Shown piece by piece: positions 1 to 10,872 of a DNA stretch of 52,590 nt. The stretch lies in contig WJMA01000021.1 in NCBI GenBank assembly GCA_014728175.1, forward strand, positions 1 through 52,590, written 5' to 3'. Below the pieces are notes generated by a model. It was given only the letters and a program-made list of their open reading frames with translations, made no database searches and had not been told where the DNA came from. A program made the translations under genes and the position numbers. Position 1 is the first letter of the stretch. Every line of letters begins with the position of its first letter. Source of the stretch: Candidatus Fermentibacterota bacterium (GTDB lineage: Bacteria; Fermentibacterota; Fermentibacteria; Fermentibacterales; JCC-6).

Positions 1-1638
<1,638 letters not shown>

Positions 1639-1654
1639 ATCTCCTCCGTCTGGC

Positions 1655-1742
1655 TGGTGCCGGGGAAGGGAGTCGAACCCTCACGCCCCATTGGGGCAAC
1701 GGATTTTAAGTCCGTTGTGTCTGCCCGTTCCACCACCCCGGC
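1655..1742 (-). tRNA. tRNA-Leu (UAA), CCA encoded
   Basis: Class II tRNA. The acceptor stem pairs GCCGGGG with CCCCGGC, followed by discriminator A and an encoded CCA (1655-1657). The anticodon arm is ACGGA/TCCGT with loop CTTAAAA, giving anticodon UAA. A long variable arm (GCCCC/GGGGC) and a T arm with GGTTCGACTCC follow. The long variable arm and discriminator A fit leucine. It lies between glnS and mutL, reading toward mutL. Confidence 0.96.
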
Positions 1743-1763
1743 ACGCGGATTTGTTAACGCAGA

Positions 1764-1792
1764 AATATACCTGTGGTAGAATTGGTTCGTAA
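1764..1792 (-). promoter_or_regulatory. Candidate promoter for tRNA-Leu and mutL
   Basis: On the minus strand a good -10 (TATATT, 1769-1764) follows a weak -35 (TTACGA, 1792-1787) with a 17-base spacer. Predicted initiation is about 15 bases before the tRNA 5' end. The -35 matches only about half the consensus, so this is tentative. Confidence 0.35.
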
Positions 1793-1808
1793 GCCCGGCG
1801 GGAAGCGG

Positions 1809-3506
1809 CTACTTTCCGTGACCGGACAGTTTTTTCTCTATTTTGGCCCAGCTGTCTCTAAGGGCCACGGTCATGTTGAGGACGGGATACCCCTCCCGCG
1901 AGCGCTGGGGATCTACGTGGAAGTATCCGATCCTTTCCAGCTGGATCAGATCCTCGGGGCCCAACGAGGCCAGGGCGGGCTCGGCTGGAACCTCGGGCAG
2001 TACCCGGAGGGAATCGGGATTGAGGTTGTCCATGAATGTCCCCCCCTCCGGAGCCTTCATGGGGTTCGGAATGCCGAAGAGCCTGTCGTAGAGCCTTGCC
2101 TCTACGGTCACGGCGTGACGGGCCGAGACCCAGTGCAAGGTTCCTCTCACCTTTCTGCCGTCGGGTGTCGACCCCCCGCGCGACTCCGGGTCGTGGCTGC
2201 ATCTAAGCTCCACGACGTTGCCCTCCCGGTCGGTCACCACGTCTTCGCACCGGATGTAGTAAGCGTATCGAAGCCTTACCTCCCGGCCGGGGGAAAGACG
2301 ATAGAACTTCCTGGGGGGCTCCATCATGAAATCCTTCCGGTTGACGTAGATCTCTCGGGAGAAGGGAACCTTCCTGGTACCCGCGCTCTCGTCCTCGGGG
2401 TTGTTCACGAAGTCCAGCCAGTCCTCCCCGTCCTCCGGATAATCCTCTATGACCACCTTCAGGGGATCCAGAACGGCCATGTATCTGGTGGCCCTCCTGT
2501 TAAGGTCCTCCCTTACGCAGTGCTCCAGCAGGCCGACATCCACGGTGCTCTCCCGCTTGGCAACGCCCACCTTGTCCACGAAGCTGCGGATGGACTCGGC
2601 GGTGTAGCCCCGCCGGCGTATTCCGCTTAGGGTGGGCATTCGAGGGTCGTCCCACCCGTCCACGACGCCGTTCTCGACCAGCCGGGAGAGCTTTCTCTTG
2701 CTCAGCACCGTGTAGGTGAGGTTGAGGCGGGCGAACTCGATTTGCTGGGGATGGAAGACGTCCAGTTGGTCCAGGAACCAGTCGTAAAGCGGCCTGTTGT
2801 CCTCGAACTCCAGCGTGCACAGGGAATGGGTGATTCCCTCGATGGAGTCCTCCAGGCAGTGGGCGTAGTCGTACATGGGATAGATGCACCACTCGTCACC
2901 GGTTCTGTGGTGGCTGCGGTGGAGGATCCGGTATATGGCCGGGTCTCTCATGTTCATGTTGGGATGGGCCATGTCTATCTTCGCCCTCAGGGTTCGACTG
3001 CCCTCCGGGAACTCCCCCGCCTTCATTCTGCGCAGCAGGTCCAGGTTCTCCTCCGGTGTCCTGTTGCGGTAGGGGCTGTTTCTGCCCGGCTCGGTGAGGG
3101 TGCCCCTGTACTCCCTTACCTCCTCGGGGCTCAGGTCGCACACGAAGGCCTTGCCCATCTCCACCAGCCGTTCTGCGTACTCGTACATCTTGCCGAAGTA
3201 GTCCGAAGCGAAGTAGAGCCGGTCCTCCCAGTAGTAGCCCAGCCACCTTATGTCCTCCTTGATGGCCTCGACGTACTCCGTCTCCTCCCGGGTGGGATTC
3301 GTGTCATCGAAGCGGAGGTTGCACTTCCCTCCGAACTCCTCGGCCACTCCGAAGTCCAGACAGATCGCCTTGGCATGCCCTATGTGGAGGTAGCCGTTGG
3401 GCTCGGGCGGGAACCGGGTCATCACCTTTCCTCCGTGCTTGCCGGAGCGTACGTCCTCGTAGACCTTCCTGCGAATGAAATCCCGGGGTTCGTCGTCAGT
3501 CGGCAC
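1809..3506 (-). CDS. glnS: Glutaminyl-tRNA synthetase
   Basis: Class I aminoacyl-tRNA synthetase charging tRNA-Gln with glutamine. The 565 residues are near the usual 550-560. The catalytic fold shows [16 protein letters not shown] (33-48, containing HIGH) and the KMSKS equivalent VLSKRK (267-272). It is followed by the beta-barrel anticodon-binding region with [10 protein letters not shown] near the C-terminus. The FDDTNP and ASDYF motifs separate GlnRS from GluRS. The start is GTG at 3506 with GGGAG seven bases upstream, one base after the map stop codon, so it is probably co-transcribed with map. Having GlnRS suggests direct charging of tRNA-Gln rather than sole reliance on GatCAB transamidation. 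Confidence 0.97.
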   Translation of the reverse strand: MPTDDEPRDFIRRKVYEDVRSGKHGGKVMTRFPPEPNGYLHIGHAKAICLDFGVAEEFGGKCNLRFDDTNPTREETEYVEAIKEDIRWLGYYWEDRLYFASDYFGKMYEYAERLVEMGKAFVCDLSPEEVREYRGTLTEPGRNSPYRNRTPEENLDLLRRMKAGEFPEGSRTLRAKIDMAHPNMNMRDPAIYRILHRSHHRTGDEWCIYPMYDYAHCLEDSIEGITHSLCTLEFEDNRPLYDWFLDQLDVFHPQQIEFARLNLTYTVLSKRKLSRLVENGVVDGWDDPRMPTLSGIRRRGYTAESIRSFVDKVGVAKRESTVDVGLLEHCVREDLNRRATRYMAVLDPLKVVIEDYPEDGEDWLDFVNNPEDESAGTRKVPFSREIYVNRKDFMMEPPRKFYRLSPGREVRLRYAYYIRCEDVVTDREGNVVELRCSHDPESRGGSTPDGRKVRGTLHWVSARHAVTVEARLYDRLFGIPNPMKAPEGGTFMDNLNPDSLRVLPEVPAEPALASLGPEDLIQLERIGYFHVDPQRSREGYPVLNMTVALRDSWAKIEKKLSGHGK

Positions 3507-3507
3507 G

Positions 3508-4275
3508 CTATTGCTCCCTTTCCAGGCTGGTCAGTATCTCCACACCCTCTTCGGTTACCAGCACGGTATGCTCGAACTGGGCGCTGAGGCTGCCGTCCTT
3601 CGTTCTTACTGTCCAGCCATCCTCGCTGCTCACGGTTACCTCGTGGCTTCCGCCCATGTTTATCATCGGCTCTACGGTGAACGTCATTCCGGGACGCAGG
3701 CGTATCTTGTTGGCCCGGCTGTAATGATGGAACACCATGGGTTCCTCGTGGAATGACCTTCCTATGCCGTGCCCGCTGAAGGCCCTCACTATGCCGTAAC
3801 CGAACTTGGACAGGTATCTCTCTACGGCCTTGCCTACCTCGTAGAGATATTTGCCCGGGCGGACCGCATCTATGCCCCTGTACATGGCCTTTTCGGTTCT
3901 TCTGACCAGCAACTCGGCATCCCGGTCCACCTCGCCTATCATAAAGGTTCTGGAGGTGTCCCCGTGGTAGCCGTCCAGCCTTACCGTCACGTCGACGTTC
4001 ACTATGTCGCCCCGACTGAGTACGTCCTTCTCCGAGGGGATGCCGTGGCAAACAACGTCGTTGACGGAGGTGCAGACGTGCTTGGGGAAGCCCCGGTAGC
4101 CGTACGGGGCCGATTGCGCGCCGTGGCTCTCGGTGAAGCGGTCGCAGATACGGTCTATCTCCTCGGTGGAGGTTCCCTCCGTCACGTGCTCGGACACGTG
4201 CTGCAGAAGCCGGGCCGCCAACCTGCCGGCCCGTCTCATACGGTCGATCTCCTCCGTGGTCTTCAGCTTTATCAT
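3508..4275 (-). CDS. map: Methionine aminopeptidase, type I
   Basis: Removes the initiator methionine from nascent proteins. The 255 residues are a standard type I length. The five metal ligands are all recognisable: two Asp in [17 protein letters not shown], His in GHGIGRSFH, Glu in FTVEPMI and Glu in QFEHTVLV. There is no N-terminal zinc-finger extension. ATG start at 4275 with only a weak upstream purine tract. It is followed almost immediately by glnS. The 83 bases before it (4276-4358) hold no gene. Confidence 0.96.
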   Translation of the reverse strand: MIKLKTTEEIDRMRRAGRLAARLLQHVSEHVTEGTSTEEIDRICDRFTESHGAQSAPYGYRGFPKHVCTSVNDVVCHGIPSEKDVLSRGDIVNVDVTVRLDGYHGDTSRTFMIGEVDRDAELLVRRTEKAMYRGIDAVRPGKYLYEVGKAVERYLSKFGYGIVRAFSGHGIGRSFHEEPMVFHHYSRANKIRLRPGMTFTVEPMINMGGSHEVTVSSEDGWTVRTKDGSLSAQFEHTVLVTEEGVEILTSLEREQ

Positions 4276-4358
4276 TGGCTCGGTCTCTCAGGGTTCGGTC
4301 CCGGAACGACAGAAAAACATAACAGGCCTTTCTCCTCCTGCAACCGCGCCGCCGGCAT

Positions 4359-5696
4359 CTAGGGCAACCCTGAGCAGGAGTTTCGAACATCATGGTGGGC
4401 TTCGGGCCAGAAGGAGTCCGAGCCGGCGGTGCTCCGGGGAATCTCCCAGGCGGTTATGCTGCCGTTGGATGTTAGTAGAAGCAGGTCCAGGTCCCCATCT
4501 CCCTCCAGATCTCTGAGGACGGGACCGTCGGCGTGGCACCGCCCCGACTTGACCAGTGGAAAACCCTCCACGCTCCGACCCAGCAGGTCGTAGCAATGCA
4601 CGTATCCGGGATATCGGTTGTCGGCGACCACGATCTCGGCCCGGCCGTCACCCCGGATGTCGGCCAGCACCGGGGATCCTTCCAGTTGTGGCGAGGGGCT
4701 GAGGGGCCATCCGGGCAGGACGTTGCCTAGGTGATCGAATCCCCAGAGCGTGCTGTCATCGGCGATCGTGGTGCAGAATATCTCCACGTACCCGTCGCAG
4801 TCGGCGTCGACGGATACCGGAGTCGAGTAGCTTCCCTGAGCTGGGAGAATCACGGGGAAGCCCGGGGACAGGGAGCCGTCCTCCCGGCAGGCGTAAAGGC
4901 TGCACGATTGGCCCCTGTCGTAAGCGATGAATACGATCTCCAGGCTGCCATCCCCCTCCAGGTCGGTGATTACCGGGGCGGACCAGCTGGTTCTCTGTCC
5001 GGCCATGAAGGGGTATCCGGAAGCGGTCTCACCCGAGCCCTCCAGGCGGTAGAGGAATCCGTGCTCGGTTACCGACGCCAGCCGGGCGGGGTTCTCGGCC
5101 GAGCCCGACAGTAAGGCAACGGTTCCGGTGATCTTTCCGGCAATGTCCGGTTCCCACCGGGCATGAGGCGTACCGGAGGGTTCCCATGCTCCTATCCTGG
5201 ATCCGCAGGGCATGATCACTTCCGGACTTCCGTCACCGTCGAGGTCTCCGCAGCATGGAGATACCATTCCCCATTGTATCTCGCATTCCACCGGCCATCC
5301 TTCCAGGGTGTCGGCATGGTCGTCCAGAGCTATGAGCAGGTTCCTCCCGGATACCGCCACCACCACTTCCAGGTCGCCGTCTCCGTCCAGGTCGGCCGCG
5401 GCGGGCTTGGACTGGATCCTTCCCCCGGTGATCACGGGCCAGCCGTCCCGAACAGTCCCGTCGGAGTTCCATGCCCATACACTGCCCGCGGTGGACCCGG
5501 CAACCACCTCGCATGCTCCATCCCCGTCCAGGTCGGCAACCAGCAACCCACTGGGCGAGTACCAGGTATCCACGCTCATGCTCACAGGCCATCCGGGAAG
5601 GACCGATGGAGCCCCGGCGGTTTCCGCCCCCGGGATGAGGAAGGCAAGCGTCAGCAGGGCCGCGACGGCCGGGAGAGTGATGCCGGATGGTCTCAT
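4359..5696 (-). CDS. Secreted seven-bladed FG-GAP/VCBS propeller protein
   Basis: Exported beta-propeller protein of unknown role. From the ATG at 5696 it has a signal peptide (MRPSGITLPAVAALLTLAFL, then a small-residue region). About seven repeats follow, each with an Asp-rich loop such as DLDGDGACEVV, DLDGDGDLEVV, DLDGDGSPEVI, DLEGDGSLEIV, DADCDGYVEIF, DIRGDGRAEIV and DLEGDGDLDLL. Each pairs with a GWPV/GFPV-type motif. The DxDGDG loops probably bind calcium. A C-terminal WPEAHHDVRNS segment is typical of these proteins. The frame extends upstream, but the ATG at 5696 forms an ATGA overlap with the preceding gene's stop and puts the signal peptide first. Such propellers usually mediate surface binding; the ligand cannot be inferred. 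Confidence 0.85.
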   Translation of the reverse strand: MRPSGITLPAVAALLTLAFLIPGAETAGAPSVLPGWPVSMSVDTWYSPSGLLVADLDGDGACEVVAGSTAGSVWAWNSDGTVRDGWPVITGGRIQSKPAAADLDGDGDLEVVVAVSGRNLLIALDDHADTLEGWPVECEIQWGMVSPCCGDLDGDGSPEVIMPCGSRIGAWEPSGTPHARWEPDIAGKITGTVALLSGSAENPARLASVTEHGFLYRLEGSGETASGYPFMAGQRTSWSAPVITDLEGDGSLEIVFIAYDRGQSCSLYACREDGSLSPGFPVILPAQGSYSTPVSVDADCDGYVEIFCTTIADDSTLWGFDHLGNVLPGWPLSPSPQLEGSPVLADIRGDGRAEIVVADNRYPGYVHCYDLLGRSVEGFPLVKSGRCHADGPVLRDLEGDGDLDLLLLTSNGSITAWEIPRSTAGSDSFWPEAHHDVRNSCSGLP

Positions 5697-7414
5697 GGTT
5701 GAAGCTGCCTTGCCTCCAGGCGCCGGTAACGGTTTACCGCGGCGCATATCTCCTGCTTTCTGGGCAGGGCCAACTCTCCGGGGTGGCCGCCTCTGAACGG
5801 CGAGATGGCGTCCAGGCCGTTTTTCCGTACGTCTTCGAGCACGGAATCCACGGCCTCGGAAAGCGATCGGCTCCCGTCCATGTATCTCTTTGCCATGTAA
5901 GTGAGGATCATGGCTATAGCGTTGGTCTGGCTGGAGCTTACCAGCTGCTCCACAAGCGACAGGTCGATCGTGGACCTGCCGTAGCGTACGTGGTGCAGGC
6001 CCTTGGGCCGGACCTTGTCCCGGCGGCCCAAGCGAAAGGAGGAAGGCAGGGGTACCCGGGGAGAAACCTCCCTCATGGGCTGCGTGACCTCCGCCCTTCT
6101 ATCGCTTCGGAAACGGTCGGCCACCTCTCGGGCCGTCGAGGTGGCATCCCGGGGAACGTAACTCACCATCTTCACCACCACGTCTGCGATGTCCAGGTAG
6201 TCGCCCGAGCCTCCCAGCACCAGCATCGTGGATACCCCCAGAACGCTGTGAAGCTCTCTTACCCGGTCTATGAACGGAGTAATGGGCTCCAGGGATTTCT
6301 CCACCAGGTGCTGCATCCTCACGTCCCTTATCATGAAGTTGGTGGCACTGGTGTCCTCGTCCAGCAGCAGCAACCTGGAGCCGCTCTCCAGGGCCTCCAC
6401 TATGTTGCTGGCCTGGGAGGTGCTTCCGCTGGCGTTTTCCGAGGTGAAGCACCGGGTATCGATCTTCTGTGGAAGGTCGGCTATGAACGGATGTATGTCG
6501 ACGGACACCACGCTCCTGCCGTCCTCGGCGCGCACCTTCATGGCGCTGTCTACGGTTACCACCATCTCCCGGCCGTCACCAGGGACATGGTTGTAAACAC
6601 CCTTCTGAACGGCTCTCAGAAGCGTGGATTTCCCGTGGTAACCACCGCCCACCACCAGGCTGACTCCCTCCGGTACACCCATGCCGGATATCTGAGAACC
6701 ATCCTTGAGGGTCAGGGAGACCTCCAGCTCGGGTGGAGACTGGAACGGAACCGCCCGGGAAGCCTCCAGGGGAAGGTCACTTACACCGCTCTCCCTGGGA
6801 AGTATCGATCCGTTGGCCACGAAGGAAACCAGCTCCAGACCTTCCAGCTGGGATCGAAGCAGGTCCTGGTTCTCGGTGGTCTGCACGTGATCTTCGACCT
6901 CGTCGGCGTCGATGCTCCGGTAGTGCAGGGCCTCGGAAGCCACTTCCGGTACGGACTCCAAGAGCATCCGCTTCGCCTTGGCCGCCATCACTCTTCTACC
7001 GCGTGCCGGAAGTCCGACCACGAACCTGGCCTCCACGAAGTCTTCCCCCACCACCATGGACGTCCGGCGCAGTATCTCAGAGCCACAACGGTCTATACTC
7101 AGCAATCCGCTTTTCCCGGTGCCCCCCCTCCTGTCCTCGTGCCTTCTGGCCGAGGAATGGAAACGCCTGGTCAGGTAGTCCTCCAGTCCGATCCTTCTGG
7201 ACGGGTTGGAGAAGAGCTCGGGAGGTATCCGGGCTACCGATTGGGGGACCACTGCCCGGAGGTGGCTGGGCGGAGCGAAGGGATCGCTCTGAACGTGATC
7301 GATGTGCAGCACCATGTCTCCCAAATCGTAGGAGCCCTTGATGCTCTTGTAGGCCTTGTAGCCCCTGGAGTCGATTCCCTCCAGCTTTTGCGCCAGGTCG
7401 TTTCGATTTCGCAT
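5693..7414 (-). CDS. ABC-class P-loop ATPase of COG3044 (PF09818 type)
   Basis: Predicted soluble ATPase of the poorly characterised COG3044 family, 573 residues. Visible motifs are Walker A GGGYHGKST (256-264), a family signature-like ASGSTSQA (328-335) and Walker B RLLLLDEDTSATN (347-359). GxxHGKST and DEDTSATN are hallmarks of this family rather than of transporter ATPases. There are no membrane segments. It sits 4 bases after uvrC and overlaps the propeller gene by ATGA, so the three are probably one message. Its biological role is unknown; the uvrC neighbour hints at nucleic-acid work but does not prove it. Confidence 0.9.
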   Translation of the reverse strand: MRNRNDLAQKLEGIDSRGYKAYKSIKGSYDLGDMVLHIDHVQSDPFAPPSHLRAVVPQSVARIPPELFSNPSRRIGLEDYLTRRFHSSARRHEDRRGGTGKSGLLSIDRCGSEILRRTSMVVGEDFVEARFVVGLPARGRRVMAAKAKRMLLESVPEVASEALHYRSIDADEVEDHVQTTENQDLLRSQLEGLELVSFVANGSILPRESGVSDLPLEASRAVPFQSPPELEVSLTLKDGSQISGMGVPEGVSLVVGGGYHGKSTLLRAVQKGVYNHVPGDGREMVVTVDSAMKVRAEDGRSVVSVDIHPFIADLPQKIDTRCFTSENASGSTSQASNIVEALESGSRLLLLDEDTSATNFMIRDVRMQHLVEKSLEPITPFIDRVRELHSVLGVSTMLVLGGSGDYLDIADVVVKMVSYVPRDATSTAREVADRFRSDRRAEVTQPMREVSPRVPLPSSFRLGRRDKVRPKGLHHVRYGRSTIDLSLVEQLVSSSQTNAIAMILTYMAKRYMDGSRSLSEAVDSVLEDVRKNGLDAISPFRGGHPGELALPRKQEICAAVNRYRRLEARQLQP

Positions 7415-7418
7415 CCGA

Positions 7419-9233
7419 CTATCGTTCCTCCTTTTCGGGTTTCAGCTCTGCGGCGAATTCCAGTATGGCCGCAGCCTTCTTTCTTCCTATTCCGGGTACG
7501 CCGAGCAGCTCGCTTTCCTCCGCCTCCCGGAGCCTTCCTATGCTTCCGAACTTTCTCAGCAGGGCGGCCCTGGTGACCGGTCCCACCCCCGGGATATCCT
7601 CCAGCATAGATCTGAGGGTTCCCTTGGAGCGTCTCAGGCGGTGGTAATGGAGTACGAACCTGTGCGCCTCGTCCCTTACCATCCGCAGAAAAGTAAGAGC
7701 CGGAGAGTCCGGAGGAAGGTCCGGAGATCTTTCCTCCGATCCCACCAGAAGGGTCTCATCCCTCTTGGCCAGCGAGACGAACACGATCCTCTCCGCATGC
7801 CGTCCCGCCGCCTTCAAGGCCGACCTGTGCTGGGCAATACCTCCATCGATGAGGAACAGGTCGGGAAGGCGCTCGTCCAGACGGCGGAGGTACCTGCCGA
7901 CCGCGTCACGGATCATGGCGGGATCGTCCCCGGAGATGCTTCGTTCCATGGAGAACCTGCGATAACCGTCCTTGTCCGGTCTACCGTCCCGAAAGCTTAC
8001 CAGCGCGGCCACGGAGTACGTTCCCTGGATGGTGGAGGCGTCCATCCCCACTATCCACCGGGGTTCGCTTTCCAGTCCCAAAACCTCGGTCAGCTCCCGC
8101 ATGGCCTTCTGCACCGCCCGTTCTCTGGACCGGGGGTAACGCCATTCCATCCTGGCCAGGAAATCGGTCAGGTCTCTGGTCCCCAGCTCGACCAGCTCCC
8201 TCTTACCACCCCTCCGGGGTACGGTGATCCTGACCACAGAGCCTCTGCGGTCGGAGAGCCATTCGGCCAACAGGCCGGCGTCCGGCGGCTCTTCGGAGAG
8301 CAGAACCTCCCGGGGAATATCGTCGGTCTCCGAGTAGTAGGTTCTCAGGAGCACCTCCAACCTCTCCCCCGCCGGAGCTTCCTTCCAGCTGCCGGCGAAC
8401 GGCAGGCGCACGACCCCCATGAGCCTTCCGCCCCTCATCTGCATCACCAGGCCCCAGCTGTCCCTCACCACCAGCACGTCCCTGGATAACATGTCGTGCA
8501 GGGCTTCCGGAGCCGGCCAGCCCAGGCTTTCCAGCCTTTTGAGCAGGTCCCTCCAACGGGCGGCCTCCTCGAACCGCCGTTCCCGCGACGCGGTGTCCAT
8601 CCTCTCCCGAATGGTCGTCCTGGCCCATTTCCAGTCTCCCTCCAGGACCTTTCTCACCGAACGTACGTTCGACTCGTACAGCTCGGTGCATTCGCCGACG
8701 CACGGGGCGGGACAACGCCCCATCTGTCCCATCAGGCAGGGTCGGTCCCTGGGCGTCACCTCTCCGGTCTTGCAGCGCCTTACCGGAAAGGCGCTCTGCA
8801 GGAGCTCCACCAGCTTGCGAAGGCTTCTCGCGTCGGGATAGGGGCCGAACCTGGGTACGTCCCTGCCCGGATCCACCACCCTGGTCACTACCAGCCGGGG
8901 GTACTCCTCGTCAGTGGTTATCTCCAGGTAGGGATAGCGGCGGTCGCTCTTGAGCCTTACGTTGAGAGGGGGCTTGTGCAACCTTACCAGCTCCGCCTCC
9001 AGGACCAGGGCCTCCATCTCGCTTCTGGTAGTGGTCCACTCTATGGAGCCGGCCCTTTCCAGGAGCCTCTCGTGCCTGGCGTCACCGGGGGTTCCCAGAT
9101 GCCCCTTCAGCCTCTTTCGTATGCTCAGGGCCTTGCCTATGTAGAGTATCTTCCCCGAGTCGTCTATGAATCTGTACACCCCGGACAGATCGGGAGCCCG
9201 GTCGGCGATTTCGGATAGAGCCTTACGTCCCAC
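7419..9233 (-). CDS. uvrC: UvrABC excinuclease subunit C
   Basis: Dual-incision nuclease of nucleotide excision repair, 604 residues (normal). The N-terminal GIY-YIG domain has GVY (18-20) and YIG (31-33). A Cys cluster with CLMGQMGRCPAPC follows, then a UVR motif (FEEAARWRDLLKRLE) that contacts UvrB. The C-terminal RNase H-like domain keeps the D-D-H triad as GMDAS, LIDGG and DEAHRF. Two helix-hairpin-helix motifs (DIPGVGPVTRAALL, GVPGIGRKKAAAIL) bind DNA. The usual FDISH sequence around the first Asp reads MDAST here, a departure that keeps the catalytic Asp. The start overlaps murJ by 11 bases. Confidence 0.97.
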   Translation of the reverse strand: MGRKALSEIADRAPDLSGVYRFIDDSGKILYIGKALSIRKRLKGHLGTPGDARHERLLERAGSIEWTTTRSEMEALVLEAELVRLHKPPLNVRLKSDRRYPYLEITTDEEYPRLVVTRVVDPGRDVPRFGPYPDARSLRKLVELLQSAFPVRRCKTGEVTPRDRPCLMGQMGRCPAPCVGECTELYESNVRSVRKVLEGDWKWARTTIRERMDTASRERRFEEAARWRDLLKRLESLGWPAPEALHDMLSRDVLVVRDSWGLVMQMRGGRLMGVVRLPFAGSWKEAPAGERLEVLLRTYYSETDDIPREVLLSEEPPDAGLLAEWLSDRRGSVVRITVPRRGGKRELVELGTRDLTDFLARMEWRYPRSRERAVQKAMRELTEVLGLESEPRWIVGMDASTIQGTYSVAALVSFRDGRPDKDGYRRFSMERSISGDDPAMIRDAVGRYLRRLDERLPDLFLIDGGIAQHRSALKAAGRHAERIVFVSLAKRDETLLVGSEERSPDLPPDSPALTFLRMVRDEAHRFVLHYHRLRRSKGTLRSMLEDIPGVGPVTRAALLRKFGSIGRLREAEESELLGVPGIGRKKAAAILEFAAELKPEKEER

Positions 9234-10872
9234 GCCGACGCAGCACCTCTAGTGCGGAAAGGGCCCTTCTCCCTGCGAATAGGAGGAAGCAGCCGGAGAA
9301 CAGGACGACCGACAGGGCACAGACGGCAAGCAGGACCAGAACCCCTACCAGGAAGGAGCCGGCGGCGGCCGACCGTACGCTCTCCCTGACCAGCATGAGT
9401 CCCCCTCCGGTAATCAGGAATGCCAGCGCGGTGGACACGTATGTTCTGGTGCCCGGGCCGGGACCGGCCCCGATCCGCTTCTTGAGGCTCAGCCTGAGAA
9501 GTAGGAAGTTGACCAGCGCCGATACGCTGCTGGCCGCAGCCAGGCCAGCCAGCGGTCTGGCCAGCCGGGTGGTTATGAACAGCCAGGTGAGAAGCACGTT
9601 GAGGATGATGTTCAGTCCCATGCAGGCGAGAGCGATCTTGACCGGGGTGCGGGTGTCCTTCAGGGCGTAGAACACCGGAACTGTTATCCTCACCCCGCCC
9701 GTGAACAGAAGGGCACCGGCGTAGAAGGAAAGGGCGGTGGAGGTCAGGAGAACCGACCTTTGGGAGAACGCCCCCCGGGCCAGTATCACGCTTACCAGGG
9801 GGCCGGCAAGCATGGCCAGGCAGAGCGCTGCGGGGATAAGGACCATGGCCAGTATTTTGGTGGCGGCCGATAGCGACCGCCTGGCTTCGGAAACCTTTCC
9901 CAGGGCGGTCTGCCTGCTCAGGGTGGGCAGCAGGGCCGTGGACAACGCCACCGCGAAGACGCCCAGCGGGACATGCATGATCCGGCTCCCGTAGGAAAGC
10001 GCCGCTACGCTCCCCGGTTCCAGTAGCGAGGCTATCAACTGGTCAACGAGGATGTTGACCTCCGCGGCCACCAGCCCTATCAGGGCGGGTACCGCCAGCC
10101 CCAGCACCCGCAGAAATCTCGAGTCCCTCCAACGAAAATCCGGGGCGAAACTGAACCCCTTGGCCCTGGCCGCCGGAAGCTGAACGGCCAGTTGCAACAA
10201 GCCTCCCGCGGTGGCCCCGATGGCGTAGCCCCAGACGGGTACCTGGGGAAAGAACTTCCTTCCCAACACGAACAGGCCGGCGATGGCGCAAACGTTGAAA
10301 AGGACGGGTGCCAGGGCTGGAGACAGGAAGTGCCGGTGGCTGTTCAGTATTCCCATGTACACCGCCCCGGTTCCCACGAAGAAGATGTACGGGAACAGTA
10401 TACGCAACAGCCCGGTGGTTAGCTCTATCTTCCCCGGAACCTCGACGAAGCCGGGAGCGAATATTCTGGCCAGCACCGGCGCGAAGACCATGCCCAGGAC
10501 GACCAGCAGCAGCAGCGCCGAGGCTACGAAGGTAACCACCTTCCGACCCAGCTCCCTGGCCGTGGTCTCCCCCCGGTTGACCAGGGAATCGGTGTAGGTG
10601 GGAACGAAAGCAGCACTCACCGTGGACTCACCGAACAGCCTGCGGAGGATATTGGGTATTATGAAGGCTATGGTGAAGGCATCGGCGGCCATGCCGGTGC
10701 CCAGAACCGCCGCCTGTCCCATGTCCCGCAAAACGCCCAGGAGCCTGCTTAGAACGGTTAGTATGCTCATCAGACCCGTCGCCCGGGCCACCTTGCGGCC
10801 CTCCTGCGACGGCGAGCCCAGGAGCTCCTCGGGAATCTCCGCCTCGGGGTTGGAACCTGTGGGTTCGCTCAT
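9223..10872 (-). CDS. murJ: Lipid II flippase MurJ (MviN family)
   Basis: Inner-membrane MOP-superfamily flippase moving lipid II outward for peptidoglycan synthesis. It has 549 residues with about 14 hydrophobic segments. The family N-terminus is present (SRLLGVLRDMGQAAVLGTG, with the conserved Arg), followed by DAFTIAFIIPNILRRLFGE and FVPTYT. ATG start overlaps the stop of the upstream GT-C gene by ATGA. It precedes uvrC with an 11-base overlap, so envelope and repair genes share this transcript. Confidence 0.95.
   Translation of the reverse strand: MSEPTGSNPEAEIPEELLGSPSQEGRKVARATGLMSILTVLSRLLGVLRDMGQAAVLGTGMAADAFTIAFIIPNILRRLFGESTVSAAFVPTYTDSLVNRGETTARELGRKVVTFVASALLLLVVLGMVFAPVLARIFAPGFVEVPGKIELTTGLLRILFPYIFFVGTGAVYMGILNSHRHFLSPALAPVLFNVCAIAGLFVLGRKFFPQVPVWGYAIGATAGGLLQLAVQLPAARAKGFSFAPDFRWRDSRFLRVLGLAVPALIGLVAAEVNILVDQLIASLLEPGSVAALSYGSRIMHVPLGVFAVALSTALLPTLSRQTALGKVSEARRSLSAATKILAMVLIPAALCLAMLAGPLVSVILARGAFSQRSVLLTSTALSFYAGALLFTGGVRITVPVFYALKDTRTPVKIALACMGLNIILNVLLTWLFITTRLARPLAGLAAASSVSALVNFLLLRLSLKKRIGAGPGPGTRTYVSTALAFLITGGGLMLVRESVRSAAAGSFLVGVLVLLAVCALSVVLFSGCFLLFAGRRALSALEVLRRRGT

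Noticed and set aside
4276-4358. Ten-codon ORF (MFFCRSGTEP) as a leader peptide before map
   Set aside because: Lies in the 83-base gap with no attenuator hairpin or run of regulatory codons; likely chance.
5687-7576. 629-codon plus-strand open frame
   Set aside because: Antisense to the COG3044 ATPase and uvrC end, which have clear family motifs; the plus frame has low-complexity Gly/His/Val-rich sequence and no domain.
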